A stretch of 64,000 nt of DNA, from assembly GCF_000253115.1 (NCBI RefSeq), contig NC_014145.1:1922001-1986000 (forward strand). Reading direction: 5' to 3'. Positions within the stretch are counted from its first letter, which is position 1, and each line of letters starts with the position of its first letter. Source of the stretch: Thiomonas arsenitoxydans (GTDB lineage: Bacteria; Pseudomonadota; Gammaproteobacteria; Burkholderiales; Burkholderiaceae_C). Both the position numbers and the translations under genes were made by a program. Of this stretch, positions 7,101 through 16,179 are shown in pieces. The notes under the pieces were generated by a model, which saw nothing but the letters and a program-made list of their open reading frames with translations, made no database searches and was not told the origin of the DNA.

Positions 7101-9968
7101 ATGTCCGGAGCCCTCGGCGCCCTCAACATCGATCTTTCGGCCAACACCGCGCGCTTCGATTCGGCGCTGGAACGCGCCGCCTACTTGATGAAGCGCTCCA
7201 TGCACCAGATGGAGTCGGCCATGGAAGTGGCCAAGGTGCACGCCGAACGCCTGGAAGGCGCGCTGGGTGCGATCGGCGCCTCCATCGAGAAGCTCGGAGC
7301 CGTCGCCGGGGTCGCTGGACTGATCGAGGTGGCCAAGTCCTCCATCGAGTCGGCTGTGCGCCTCAAAGAGATGAGCGAGCAGACGGGGCTGTCGGTCGCC
7401 GTCCTGTCCGACATGCAGCGCGAGGCGCAGATCACCGGCGTGAGCATGGGAAGCGTGGGCGAAGTCGCGGCCAAGCTCGGGCGCGCGATGTGGAACGCCC
7501 AGGAAGGGCTCAAGTCGAGCAAGGATGCGTTCAAGGCGATGGGCGTGGCGGTCACCGATGCGCACGGACGCCTTCGCAGCTCGGACGCGGTGCTGATGGA
7601 CGTGGCCAAGAGCTTCGTGCATATGCAAAACGGGGCTGCCAAATCCGCCATTGCCATGCAACTCTTCGGGCGCTCGGGCTCGGAGCTGATCCCCATGCTG
7701 CAGCGCCTGGGCGAGGAGGGCAAGGTCAACGGCTTCATCACCGACGCCCAGGCTGAGAAAGCCAAGCGACTGGAGTACGCGTGGCAGGCACTGACGTGGA
7801 AGCTCAACCAGTGGAAGTTCACCGCGATCGGCGCCGTCGCCCCGGCCTTGCAGGGTTTGCTGCCGATTCTGCCCGCGCTGGCGGCAGGCGCGATCGGATT
7901 TCTCGGGGTGGTCAAGATCCTGCCGGCCGCCATCGAGGGGGTGAGCGCCAGCGTCAAATTCTTGCAAGCCGCGTTCGTCACCTCGGGGGAGGTCGGCCTC
8001 GGGGTGTTCGCCGGACTGACCGACGCCGTGGACGGACTGACTGCGGCAATGGCTGCCAACCCCATCGGGGCCATTGCCGTGGCCCTCACGGCAGCCGCAG
8101 CTGCGCTCTACGTCTTTCGCGACAGCGTCATCACGTTGGGCGGCACCACGGCCTCGGTGAGCGAGTTCATCGGCGGCGCCTGGGACGCCGTGCGTGGGGC
8201 GGTGGTCTCGGCGCTGGGAGCGCTGCGCGACGCATTCGCGGGCGCATCGGCCGACTGGCGTCGATTCATGGTCGAGATGGGGATCGGCTGGCAGAGCGTC
8301 GAGTCCGACTTTGGCAAGGCCGTGTCGGTCGCTGGGACGTACTTGAAGGATTTCGTCAACGTCAGCATCGGCTTCGCGTGGGGCGGCATCCAGGCCGTGA
8401 ACGTCTTGGTCAACGGCGTCGCCGATCTGGTGACGCGCGGATTCTCGTCGGCCATGGCCACCGCCCGTGCCTTCGGCAAGGGATTCATGGCCGCACTGCA
8501 CGGCGACTTTGGTTTCACGGCGTTTCGAGCGCACCTGCGCGGCGGCGTCGATGCGGTCAAGGAGTTCGGCGGTGCGGTCAACCAGGCGATCACCTCGGCG
8601 ATGAACACCGACTACGTCGGCACTGCGGGCCTGGTGGCCTCGCGCGCGTGGGGCAGCGTCGCCCGCGACGCCGCGGCCCGCCACGCGCGGGATGTCGCGC
8701 AAGAGCGTCGCCGCCGCGCCGAGGAAGCGGCGCAAGAAGCTGCACTGCGCAATCCCACCGTGCCGGGCAGAGCGAGGGTGGCGCATTCCCCGCACGCCAA
8801 GACTGACCCCTTCGCGCAGGCCCTGCAGGGTCTTGCCCGCGAGAAGGCGGCGCTCGACGCCTCGGCGTTCGACTGGAGCCAGTACCACGGCAAAGTCGAC
8901 AACGCCAAGCAGGCGCTTGTCGAGTTCACCCTCACGCAGGGCAAGCTCAGCGACGCGCGCCGCAAGGCCGAGGGATTCCAGCCGCTGACCGCCACGCAGA
9001 AAGCGCAGTACCTCGCTGCGGCCAAGGCCATCGATGACGAGACCGCGCGGCTCAAGAGGCTCAAGGCCACGCAGGCATTTCAGACCCAGATGCAAGGCGT
9101 CGATCAGGGGCGCCAGCAGGACATCGCCAGGCGCGAGAACGCCTTGCTGCTCATCGGCAAGACCCGGGAACAGCAGGCAGCCATGACCGAAATCCTGGAT
9201 CAGCAGGCCAAGGCGCAGCAGCGCATCAACGACGCCCTGGCCAAGGGCGTGAACCTGACCCTGGCCCAGCAACGCGCGATCCTGGCCTCCGCCGTCGGGT
9301 ACGCCCAGCAGGTCAACGCGCTGGAGGCCCAGAAAAAGAAGGCGACGGACGCCTTCAACAACAACCCGACGGTGGCGATTCATGCCGGCCTGCAGCAAGT
9401 GGCTCAAAGCGCCGTGCTGACCGGGGCCAAGATCAAGCAGTCCATCGTCGGCGCCTTCCAGAGTGCGACAAACGCCCTGGTCCAGTTCGCCGAGACCGGC
9501 AAGCTCAACTTCCGGCAACTCGCCGCGTCGATCATTCAGGATCTCCTGAAGATCGCTGCCGAGAAGGCCATGGCCGGTGTGGCCGGCATGGTGTCGGGCG
9601 CCTCCACCGGCTGGATCGGGGCGATCGGTTCGTTCCTGTCCGGCAAGCGCGCCGCGGGCGGCTCGGTCGAGGCCGGTGGCATGTATCTCGTGGGCGAGCG
9701 CGGGCCCGAGGTCGTCAAGATGGGCGCCAGCGGCACCGTCGTGCCCAACCACCAGTTGCGCCAGGCGATCAGCGGCGGCACCCTTTCCAAGGGCGGCGCC
9801 AGCTACCACGGCGATGTGAACGTGGTGGTCAACCACGACGGCTCGGCGAGTCTTGCCGGCCCGCAGGGGGGAGCCGCGATGCAGGGCGTGGGCGCGATGA
9901 TCGGCGAGCATGTGCGCCAGATCCTGCTCACCGAAATGCGCCCAGGCGGCCTGATGAACCCAGCGTGA
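7101..9968 (+). CDS. Tape measure protein
   Basis: A 955-residue protein that sets tail length and is ejected into the cell. It starts MSGALGALNIDLSANTARFD, a common opening of this family. Hydrophobic, probably membrane-active stretches occur near 245-285 and 320-345 (Ala/Gly/Ile-rich), with long Gln/Ala-rich coiled-coil-like helices around 515-770. The C-terminal part ends in AGGSVEAGGMYLVGERGPEV followed by a VPNHQL segment, as in lambdoid tape measures. It is the longest gene of the tail tube module and follows the chaperones as expected. Confidence 0.93.
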   Translation: MSGALGALNIDLSANTARFDSALERAAYLMKRSMHQMESAMEVAKVHAERLEGALGAIGASIEKLGAVAGVAGLIEVAKSSIESAVRLKEMSEQTGLSVAVLSDMQREAQITGVSMGSVGEVAAKLGRAMWNAQEGLKSSKDAFKAMGVAVTDAHGRLRSSDAVLMDVAKSFVHMQNGAAKSAIAMQLFGRSGSELIPMLQRLGEEGKVNGFITDAQAEKAKRLEYAWQALTWKLNQWKFTAIGAVAPALQGLLPILPALAAGAIGFLGVVKILPAAIEGVSASVKFLQAAFVTSGEVGLGVFAGLTDAVDGLTAAMAANPIGAIAVALTAAAAALYVFRDSVITLGGTTASVSEFIGGAWDAVRGAVVSALGALRDAFAGASADWRRFMVEMGIGWQSVESDFGKAVSVAGTYLKDFVNVSIGFAWGGIQAVNVLVNGVADLVTRGFSSAMATARAFGKGFMAALHGDFGFTAFRAHLRGGVDAVKEFGGAVNQAITSAMNTDYVGTAGLVASRAWGSVARDAAARHARDVAQERRRRAEEAAQEAALRNPTVPGRARVAHSPHAKTDPFAQALQGLAREKAALDASAFDWSQYHGKVDNAKQALVEFTLTQGKLSDARRKAEGFQPLTATQKAQYLAAAKAIDDETARLKRLKATQAFQTQMQGVDQGRQQDIARRENALLLIGKTREQQAAMTEILDQQAKAQQRINDALAKGVNLTLAQQRAILASAVGYAQQVNALEAQKKKATDAFNNNPTVAIHAGLQQVAQSAVLTGAKIKQSIVGAFQSATNALVQFAETGKLNFRQLAASIIQDLLKIAAEKAMAGVAGMVSGASTGWIGAIGSFLSGKRAAGGSVEAGGMYLVGERGPEVVKMGASGTVVPNHQLRQAISGGTLSKGGASYHGDVNVVVNHDGSASLAGPQGGAAMQGVGAMIGEHVRQILLTEMRPGGLMNPA

Positions 9969-9978
9969 GGGCGCCATC

Positions 9979-10329
9979 ATGAGCACTTCCAACGAGCCCG
10001 TCTTCGCGTGGGACGCCGCATCCGTCGTCGCGCAGCGCAAGCCGCTGCTATGGACGGCCAAGTTCGGCGACGGCTATCAACAAAACGTCCCCCAGGGCTT
10101 GAACAACCAGTCTGGCCACTGGACGCTGCAGTTGCATTGCGCCTCCAGTGCCGAGGCCGACGCAATCGATACGTTCCTGCAGGAGCAAGGCGGCTACTTG
10201 CCCTTCGCCTGGACGCCACCACGCGCCGCCACACCGGTGTCCGTGCTGTGCCAGAACTGGAGCAAGTACGACAAGCCAGGAGGCGTCGTGAGCATCACCG
10301 CCACCTTTGAGCAGGTCTTCGGTGCTTGA
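9979..10329 (+). CDS. Minor tail protein, lambda M-like
   Basis: A 116-residue protein with FGDGYQQNVPQGLNNQSGHW near 30-49 and the late strand GGVVSITATFEQVFGA, typical of phage minor tail (gpM-like) proteins that link the tube to the tail tip. It begins eleven bases after the tape measure stop, and the gene order M-L-K-I-J follows. Confidence 0.87.
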   Translation: MSTSNEPVFAWDAASVVAQRKPLLWTAKFGDGYQQNVPQGLNNQSGHWTLQLHCASSAEADAIDTFLQEQGGYLPFAWTPPRAATPVSVLCQNWSKYDKPGGVVSITATFEQVFGA

Positions 10330-10374
10330 ACAGGCGCTTGAACAGACAAGGGCCGCCGATCGAGTTGCATCACC

Positions 10375-11073
10375 ATGTCCATTCGCGCTGAAATCCAGTC
10401 CCTCTCGCCGTCCGCGTTGATCGAGTTGTTCGTGCTCGACCTGTCCCTGCAGGGCGGCTCCACACTCTACTGGCACGCCGGCACCAACGGCCTGAGCGCC
10501 GACATCATCTGGGGGGCCCAAGCCTACTCGCGCTATCCCATCGAGGCGCAGGGCTTCAAGATGTCGGGCACGGGCGCGCTGCCCAGACCCAAGCTCTCGG
10601 CATCCAATGCGCAGGGCATCCTCGGCGCGCTGGCGCGCCAGTACAACGACTTCGCCGGCTGCAAGCTCACGCGCATTCGCACCTTCGCGCGCTTTCTGGA
10701 TGCGGCCAATTTCCCCGGTGGCGTCAACCCCACGGCCGACCCCACCCAAGAACTGCCCCGGCAGATCTGGTTCGTCGACCGCAAGGCGCAGGAGACACCT
10801 CAGCTTCTTCAGTTCGACCTGGCCAGCGCCTTGGACATGGTGGCGGTCAAGCTACCCCGACGCCAGTTCATCCAGAACGCCTGCCCCTGGGTCTACCGCG
10901 GCGCCGACTGTGGCTACACGGGTGGCGCTGTGGCCGACGCCGCCGGCAACCCGACCGCGGACCCGGCCCAGGATGTCTGTGGCAAACGGCTGTCGGATTG
11001 CGCGCTGCGCTTTGCCCCGCCCGCGTTGATGAACTTCGGCGGCTTTCCCGGCTGCGGGATCGGCACCTCATGA
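10375..11073 (+). CDS. Minor tail protein, lambda L-like, probable Fe-S protein
   Basis: A 232-residue tail-tip protein. Four cysteines at 170, 179, 202 and 209 have the same spacing as the cysteines of lambda gpL that bind a [4Fe-4S] cluster (established for lambda). They lie in NACPWVYRGADCGYTGG and VCGKRLSDCALRF, followed by NFGGFPG. Cluster binding here is inferred from that spacing. The gene overlaps the next by four bases (ATGA). Confidence 0.9.
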   Translation: MSIRAEIQSLSPSALIELFVLDLSLQGGSTLYWHAGTNGLSADIIWGAQAYSRYPIEAQGFKMSGTGALPRPKLSASNAQGILGALARQYNDFAGCKLTRIRTFARFLDAANFPGGVNPTADPTQELPRQIWFVDRKAQETPQLLQFDLASALDMVAVKLPRRQFIQNACPWVYRGADCGYTGGAVADAAGNPTADPAQDVCGKRLSDCALRFAPPALMNFGGFPGCGIGTS

Positions 11074-11789
11074 CGCCGATACCCGAATCGATCCTGGCGG
11101 CCATTCGCGCCCATGCGCAAGCCCAGGCCCCACGCGAATGCTGCGGCGTGGTGATCGTGCGCCAGGGCAAACTGCGCTATATCCCCTGTGCCAACCTGGC
11201 CGCCTCGCCCGAGGAGCACTTCGTGCTGTCGCCGACCGACTTCGCCAGGGCTGAAGAACAGGGCGAGATCGTGCGCATCGTGCACTCGCACCCCTACGCG
11301 GCGCCCGAGCCCAGCCAGGCCGACCGCGTCGGCTGCGAGGCGTCCGCCATTCCGTGGCTGATCGTCAACTGGCCAATCGGCAACGTCCACGAGTTCGCGC
11401 CCAGCGGCTACGTGGCACCGCTGATCGGGCGCCGTTTTCATCACGGCGTGCTCGACTGCTACAGCCTCATCCGCGACTACTACCGGCAGACCCTGCACAT
11501 CGACTTGCCCGACTTCCACCGCGACGTGCAGTGGTGGCTGCGTGGCGGTGACCTCTATGCGGAAGGCTTTCCGCAGGCCGGATTCGTCGAAATTCCGTTT
11601 GACACCCTGGCCGAGCACGACGTCTTGCTGATGCAAATCGGCTCGCCCGTCATCAACCACGCTGCCGTGCACCTGGGCGACAACCTCATCGTGCAGCACT
11701 GCGCCGGGCGCCTGTCCAGTCGAGACGTGTTTGGGGGCGCCTGGCGGCGCGCGACGCGCAAGGTCATCCGACACAAGGAGTTGTTGTGA
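11070..11789 (+). CDS. Tail assembly protein, lambda K-like (JAMM + NlpC/P60)
   Basis: A 239-residue protein with two peptidase domains. The N-terminal JAMM/MPN domain has Glu23 and the metal site H72-x-H74 with Ser82 and Asp85 (VHSHP then PSQAD). The C-terminal NlpC/P60 domain has a nucleophile Cys130 in GVLDCYSL and His197 in NHAAVHLG. In lambda-like phages this protein is needed at the tail tip and may open peptidoglycan. The start at ATG 11070 is chosen for the ATGA overlap with the L-like gene rather than the upstream in-frame codon at 10998. Confidence 0.92.
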   Translation: MTPIPESILAAIRAHAQAQAPRECCGVVIVRQGKLRYIPCANLAASPEEHFVLSPTDFARAEEQGEIVRIVHSHPYAAPEPSQADRVGCEASAIPWLIVNWPIGNVHEFAPSGYVAPLIGRRFHHGVLDCYSLIRDYYRQTLHIDLPDFHRDVQWWLRGGDLYAEGFPQAGFVEIPFDTLAEHDVLLMQIGSPVINHAAVHLGDNLIVQHCAGRLSSRDVFGGAWRRATRKVIRHKELL

Positions 11790-12454
11790 CGCTCAAGACC
11801 ATCCGCCTGCACGGTCCTTTGGGACGGCGCTTCGGACGCGTGCATCGCCTGGACTGCGCCGATGCGCTGGACGCCGTGCGCGCCCTGTGCGCACTGCATC
11901 CGGGTTTCCGCAAGGCCTTCGCGCAGGGGCGCTACCTCGTCAAGCTTGACGGCGCGACGGTGACGGATCGTGAGGAGCTGCGCCTGCCCGCCGCCGACAT
12001 TCGCTTTGTGCCTCAAGTCTCGGGCGCCGGACACGGCGTGGGAGAAATCCTGCTGGGCGCGGCGATGATCGTGGCAGCCTTCTACACCGGCGGGGCGTCG
12101 CTTGCCGGCGGGACGCTCACCACGACGGCCATGGGCGGCATGGCGCTGTCCTTCGGCGCCACCTTGGTGCTCGGGGGGCTGTCGCAGATGCTCACCCACG
12201 CTCCGCAGACCAACCTGCCCAACAGCCAAAACTCCACCGCGTTCAGCGGCCCGGTCAATACCACAGCCCAAGGCAACCCGGTGCCGATCCTCTACGGACG
12301 GCTGATGATCGGCTCGCAGGTCGTCTCCGCCTCATTGCAGTCCTTCGACGTGCCCATCGGCCAGACACCTGGTGGACAGGTGACGACGACGACCAAGAGC
12401 GGCGGCACGCTGACCTACACCACCAACCAAAGCGCCTACCTGGGCGGATCCTGA
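11786..12454 (+). CDS. Tail assembly protein, lambda I-like
   Basis: A 222-residue protein. The N-terminal ubiquitin-like part (IRLHGPLGRRFGRVHRLD, then ADALDAVRALCALHPGF) is family typical. A hydrophobic glycine-rich stretch (GEILLGAAMIVAAFYTGGAS) occupies about 92-111. The C-terminal half has the GNPVPILYGRLMIGS segment shared with lambda I and related proteins. It starts at GTG 11786 overlapping the K-like stop, and its own stop overlaps the J gene (TGATG). Confidence 0.9.
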   Translation: MTLKTIRLHGPLGRRFGRVHRLDCADALDAVRALCALHPGFRKAFAQGRYLVKLDGATVTDREELRLPAADIRFVPQVSGAGHGVGEILLGAAMIVAAFYTGGASLAGGTLTTTAMGGMALSFGATLVLGGLSQMLTHAPQTNLPNSQNSTAFSGPVNTTAQGNPVPILYGRLMIGSQVVSASLQSFDVPIGQTPGGQVTTTTKSGGTLTYTTNQSAYLGGS

Positions 12455-15400
12455 TGCGCGCGGATCTCCTCATTCGCGGCGCGGGAGGCGGTGGCAAGGG
12501 CGGCGGTGGCAGTGGCGGCGTGTCCGAGTCCCCCAACACCCTGCGTTCCTCGCAGAAGGCGCTGGTGCTCGACGCCTGGTGCGAAGGGCCGATCGTGGGC
12601 CTTGCCAACGGCGCGCAGTCCGTCTTTCTGGACAAGACCCCGCTACAAAACGCCGACGGCTCGTGGAACTTCAACGGCTTCGTGTTCGAGTACGCCACCG
12701 GCACGCCAGGCGCCGTGGGTGTGACCAACGCGGCAGGCTACGCTGGCTCCGACGCGCAAAACACGATCTCGGTCCACGCGAAGGTCTACCAGGCCACACC
12801 CGTCGTGCAGGCCGTCACGGCAGCCAACGTCAATGCCCTGCGCGTGTCCCTCATGACACCGGCGCTGACCGACACGGACGCTAAAACCGGCAATATCGGC
12901 GGCACGTCGGTGGCCTTTCAGATCGCGCTCAACACCAACGGCGGCGGCTTCGTCACCGTCGTTGGTGACAGCTTCAACGGCAAGACCACGAGCCAGTACA
13001 CCCGCGACTACCTGATCCCCCTGACGGGAACGGGGCCGTGGGAGGTCCAGGTCACGCGCCTGACGCCAGACACGGGCAGTTCGCTCCTGGCCAACGATCT
13101 GTACTTTGACGCGCTCACGCTGGTGTCCAACGCGAGCCTGGCCTACCCGCACACCGCGATGGCGGCCATCGCCATCGACGCCATGCAGTTCGATCACATC
13201 CCGGCGCGGGCCTACGACGTGAGGGGCCTGATCGTGCAGGTCCCGAGCAACTATGACCCGGCCACGCGCAGCTACACCGGAACCTGGGACGGCACGTTCC
13301 GGTTGGCCTGGACCGACAACCCGGCTTGGTGCTTCTACGACTTGCTCACCAACGAACGCTACGGCCTGGGCGGACTGATCGATGCGAGCAGCATCGACAA
13401 ATGGTCGCTCTACACCATCAGCCAATACTGCGACCAGACGGTGCCCGATGGCTTCGGTGGGCTCGAGCCGCGCTTTACCTGCAATCTGCTGCTGGCCTCG
13501 CAGCAGGACGCCTACGCTGCCGTGCAGCACATGGCCTCCATTTTTCGGGCCATCGTCTATTGGGGCGCAGGTGCGCTTCACGTCAGCCAGGATTCGCCTG
13601 CCGATCCGGTGATGATGTTCGCGCCGGCCAATGTCGCAGGCGGCGCGTTCTCCTACCAGGGCACCAGCCTGCGCGCGCGCCACACCGTGGCGCAGGTGAC
13701 GTGGAACGACCCGGATAACGGCTACGCCACCGTCGTCGAGTACGTGCAGGACGACGCGCTGGTGGCCAAGTACGGCGTCGTCACCGCCCAGGTGCGCGCC
13801 CTGGGCTGCACCCGCCGCGGCCAGGCGCATCGTCTGGGCAAGTGGCTGCTGTACTCGGAGAGTCTGCAAACCGAGACGGTGACGTTTCGCTGCGCGATGG
13901 ACGGGATGTATCTGGCGCCGGGCGACATCATCCAGACCAGCGACCCGACGCGCGCAGGCGTGCGCATGGGCGGACGGATGCTGGACGTGTCCGCAGACTT
14001 GCTCACCCTCACACTCGACGCAGCGCCGCCGGCAGCCAGCGGCCTCTCGGCGCAAGTTCTCCTGCCCGACGGGAGCCTGGTGAAGCAGGCGGTAGCCGGC
14101 GTCACCGGCAACCAGATCGTGCTTGCAGCGGCCCTGCCGCAAACGCCCGTACCCGGCGCGCTGGTCCTGCTCAGCGACGCCCAGGTTCAACCCGAACTTT
14201 GGCAGGTGGTCACCCTCACCGAGGCGAACGCGACGCAGATCGACGTGGCCGCCGTGGCCTACAACGCCAGCAAGTACGCCCTCATCGAAGACGGTCTGGC
14301 GCTCACCACCCCCGCTACGAGCCTGATTGCCGCTGTTCCCGCTGCGCCGTCGAACCTGAATCTCCTGGTGTCGCGGTACGTGATCGACATCGGTGTGGCG
14401 GGCCTGCGAGGTACCGTGTCCTGGAGCGCAAGCGGCGCGTGCCGCTACCGGGTGGTCTGGAACAAAGCGAACGCGCCGGCCACCACGATCATGACCGATC
14501 AGCACAGCGTGGACATCGAAAGCCTCGAGATCGGCGTGCCCTACACCTTCACCGTCACGGCATTCTCTGCGGTCGGTCAGGTATCGCCCGCGGCCACACT
14601 GAGCGTAACGCCGGCCCCTGCGCCACCTCCAACCATCGCCGATGTGGCGGGGCTTCAGGCGGCGGTGCAAAGCAATGGCGTGTTGCTGAGTTGGACCGAC
14701 GTGGCCGACCCCATGCGCTACGACTATGAGATCCGCGAGGGTGTCGACTGGGTTTCGGGCACGCTGGTGGGCTTTTACGCCGGCACCTCGGCCCACGTGC
14801 CGCCGCTGCCGCAAACGCAATACGACTGGTGGATCAAGGCGCGCAACCTGCTTCTGGTCGAATCCGTCAACGCCACGCCCGCGAGCCTCTCGGTCACCGC
14901 CCCGCAAGCGCCCGGCGTCACGGCCAGCCTCTCGGGGGATCACTATGTGCTCGGCTGGCTGCTTCCCGCCAGTATGTTCCCGGTGGATCATTATGTGATC
15001 GCCACCGGCGCGCAGGCGGCCTCGGCGCGAGTCATCGCCAACAACAAGACCACGCAGTACCAGAGCAAGGTCGATTGGGCGGGCACCCAGACCTTCTGGA
15101 TCGCCGCGGTCGATGCCGCCGGCAACCAAGGCGCCTGGGCGATGGCTCAATTGGTGGTCACCCCGCCCGCAGCGCCCACGTTGATCGCGCAGGTCATCGA
15201 CAACAACGTGCTGCTGTCCTGGACCGACGCCACCGCGACGCTGCCGGTCGTCACCTACCAGGTACGCCGGGGGCCCGCGGCAGGCACCTTCGATGCGGCG
15301 CAGATCATCGGCACCCAAGCGGGGCTGTTCACCACGGTGTTCGAGACCAGCGCCGGCACTTACCGCTACTGGGTCGCTGCGGTGGATTCGGCCGGCAACG

Positions 15401-16158
15401 TGGGCACGCCTGGGGCGGTGGCTGCCGCCGTCAACGCGCCGCCCGACTACGTGCTGCACGCCGACATCTTCTCCACGTTCGCCGGCACGCTCACAAAGGC
15501 CGTGCTCGACGAGGGGGCGATCACCTTGCCAGTGGACACTGCCTCGACCTGGGCGCAGCACTTTAGCGCGAGATCCTGGAACGCTCCGCAGGACCAAATC
15601 GCTGCAGGGCTACCGATCTACGCGCAGCCCGCGCTGGCCGCAGGCTCCTACGAGGAAGTCATCGACTACGGCGCGGTGCTGAGCGCCACGAATGTGCAAG
15701 TCACTCCCACCACCACGGTCGTGGCGGGCACGCCTGCGCTTTCGATCACGGTCAGCAGCAGCAACGTGGGGCCAGCCGGTCCCTGGACCGACTATGCGGG
15801 CGCCAACGTCTACCTGACCGACTTTCGCTGGGTGAAGGTGCTTCTCACCGTCACCGCGCCCGATGCAACGTCCCTGCTGGAGATCTCGCGCCTGGAGATC
15901 AAACTGTCCGTCAAGCTCAAGAACGATGCCGGCACCGTGCTGGCCAACGCGGCGGACGCGAACGGCACGGCAGTCGCCTTCAACGTGCCCTTCGTAGACG
16001 TCACCAGCATCACCGTCACCCCCGCGGGCACCTCGCCACTCGTGGCGCTTTACGACTTCTCGGGGCACGCGAACCCGAGCGGCTTCAGCGTCTATCTGTT
16101 CACCCCCGCCGGGCAGCGCTCCTCGGGCGCGGTGTCCTGGGCCGCCAAAGGGTATTGA
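12454..16158 (+). CDS. Tail tip attachment protein J (host specificity)
   Basis: A 1,234-residue central tail fibre/tip protein. It opens with a glycine-rich stretch (GAGGGGKGGGGSGG), then the J-type segment with LDAWCEGPIVGLANGAQSVF. Residues 280-480 contain WCFYDLLTNERYGLGG and LGKWLLYSE, characteristic of lambda J. From about 640 onward several fibronectin-III-like repeats are visible (WSASG, LLSWTDVAD, YRYWVAAVDSAGN). The C-terminus is predicted to carry the receptor-binding part. Receptor identity cannot be told. Confidence 0.93.
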   Translation: MRADLLIRGAGGGGKGGGGSGGVSESPNTLRSSQKALVLDAWCEGPIVGLANGAQSVFLDKTPLQNADGSWNFNGFVFEYATGTPGAVGVTNAAGYAGSDAQNTISVHAKVYQATPVVQAVTAANVNALRVSLMTPALTDTDAKTGNIGGTSVAFQIALNTNGGGFVTVVGDSFNGKTTSQYTRDYLIPLTGTGPWEVQVTRLTPDTGSSLLANDLYFDALTLVSNASLAYPHTAMAAIAIDAMQFDHIPARAYDVRGLIVQVPSNYDPATRSYTGTWDGTFRLAWTDNPAWCFYDLLTNERYGLGGLIDASSIDKWSLYTISQYCDQTVPDGFGGLEPRFTCNLLLASQQDAYAAVQHMASIFRAIVYWGAGALHVSQDSPADPVMMFAPANVAGGAFSYQGTSLRARHTVAQVTWNDPDNGYATVVEYVQDDALVAKYGVVTAQVRALGCTRRGQAHRLGKWLLYSESLQTETVTFRCAMDGMYLAPGDIIQTSDPTRAGVRMGGRMLDVSADLLTLTLDAAPPAASGLSAQVLLPDGSLVKQAVAGVTGNQIVLAAALPQTPVPGALVLLSDAQVQPELWQVVTLTEANATQIDVAAVAYNASKYALIEDGLALTTPATSLIAAVPAAPSNLNLLVSRYVIDIGVAGLRGTVSWSASGACRYRVVWNKANAPATTIMTDQHSVDIESLEIGVPYTFTVTAFSAVGQVSPAATLSVTPAPAPPPTIADVAGLQAAVQSNGVLLSWTDVADPMRYDYEIREGVDWVSGTLVGFYAGTSAHVPPLPQTQYDWWIKARNLLLVESVNATPASLSVTAPQAPGVTASLSGDHYVLGWLLPASMFPVDHYVIATGAQAASARVIANNKTTQYQSKVDWAGTQTFWIAAVDAAGNQGAWAMAQLVVTPPAAPTLIAQVIDNNVLLSWTDATATLPVVTYQVRRGPAAGTFDAAQIIGTQAGLFTTVFETSAGTYRYWVAAVDSAGNVGTPGAVAAAVNAPPDYVLHADIFSTFAGTLTKAVLDEGAITLPVDTASTWAQHFSARSWNAPQDQIAAGLPIYAQPALAAGSYEEVIDYGAVLSATNVQVTPTTTVVAGTPALSITVSSSNVGPAGPWTDYAGANVYLTDFRWVKVLLTVTAPDATSLLEISRLEIKLSVKLKNDAGTVLANAADANGTAVAFNVPFVDVTSITVTPAGTSPLVALYDFSGHANPSGFSVYLFTPAGQRSSGAVSWAAKGY

Positions 16159-16179
16159 AGGTATGGAAAGGATCGCCGC

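Noticed and set aside
6684-10061. A 1,125-codon open frame on the minus strand opposite the tape measure gene
   Set aside because: It is a GC-rich shadow: low-complexity His/Gly/Arg/Leu composition, no motifs, and exactly antisense to well-supported phage genes.
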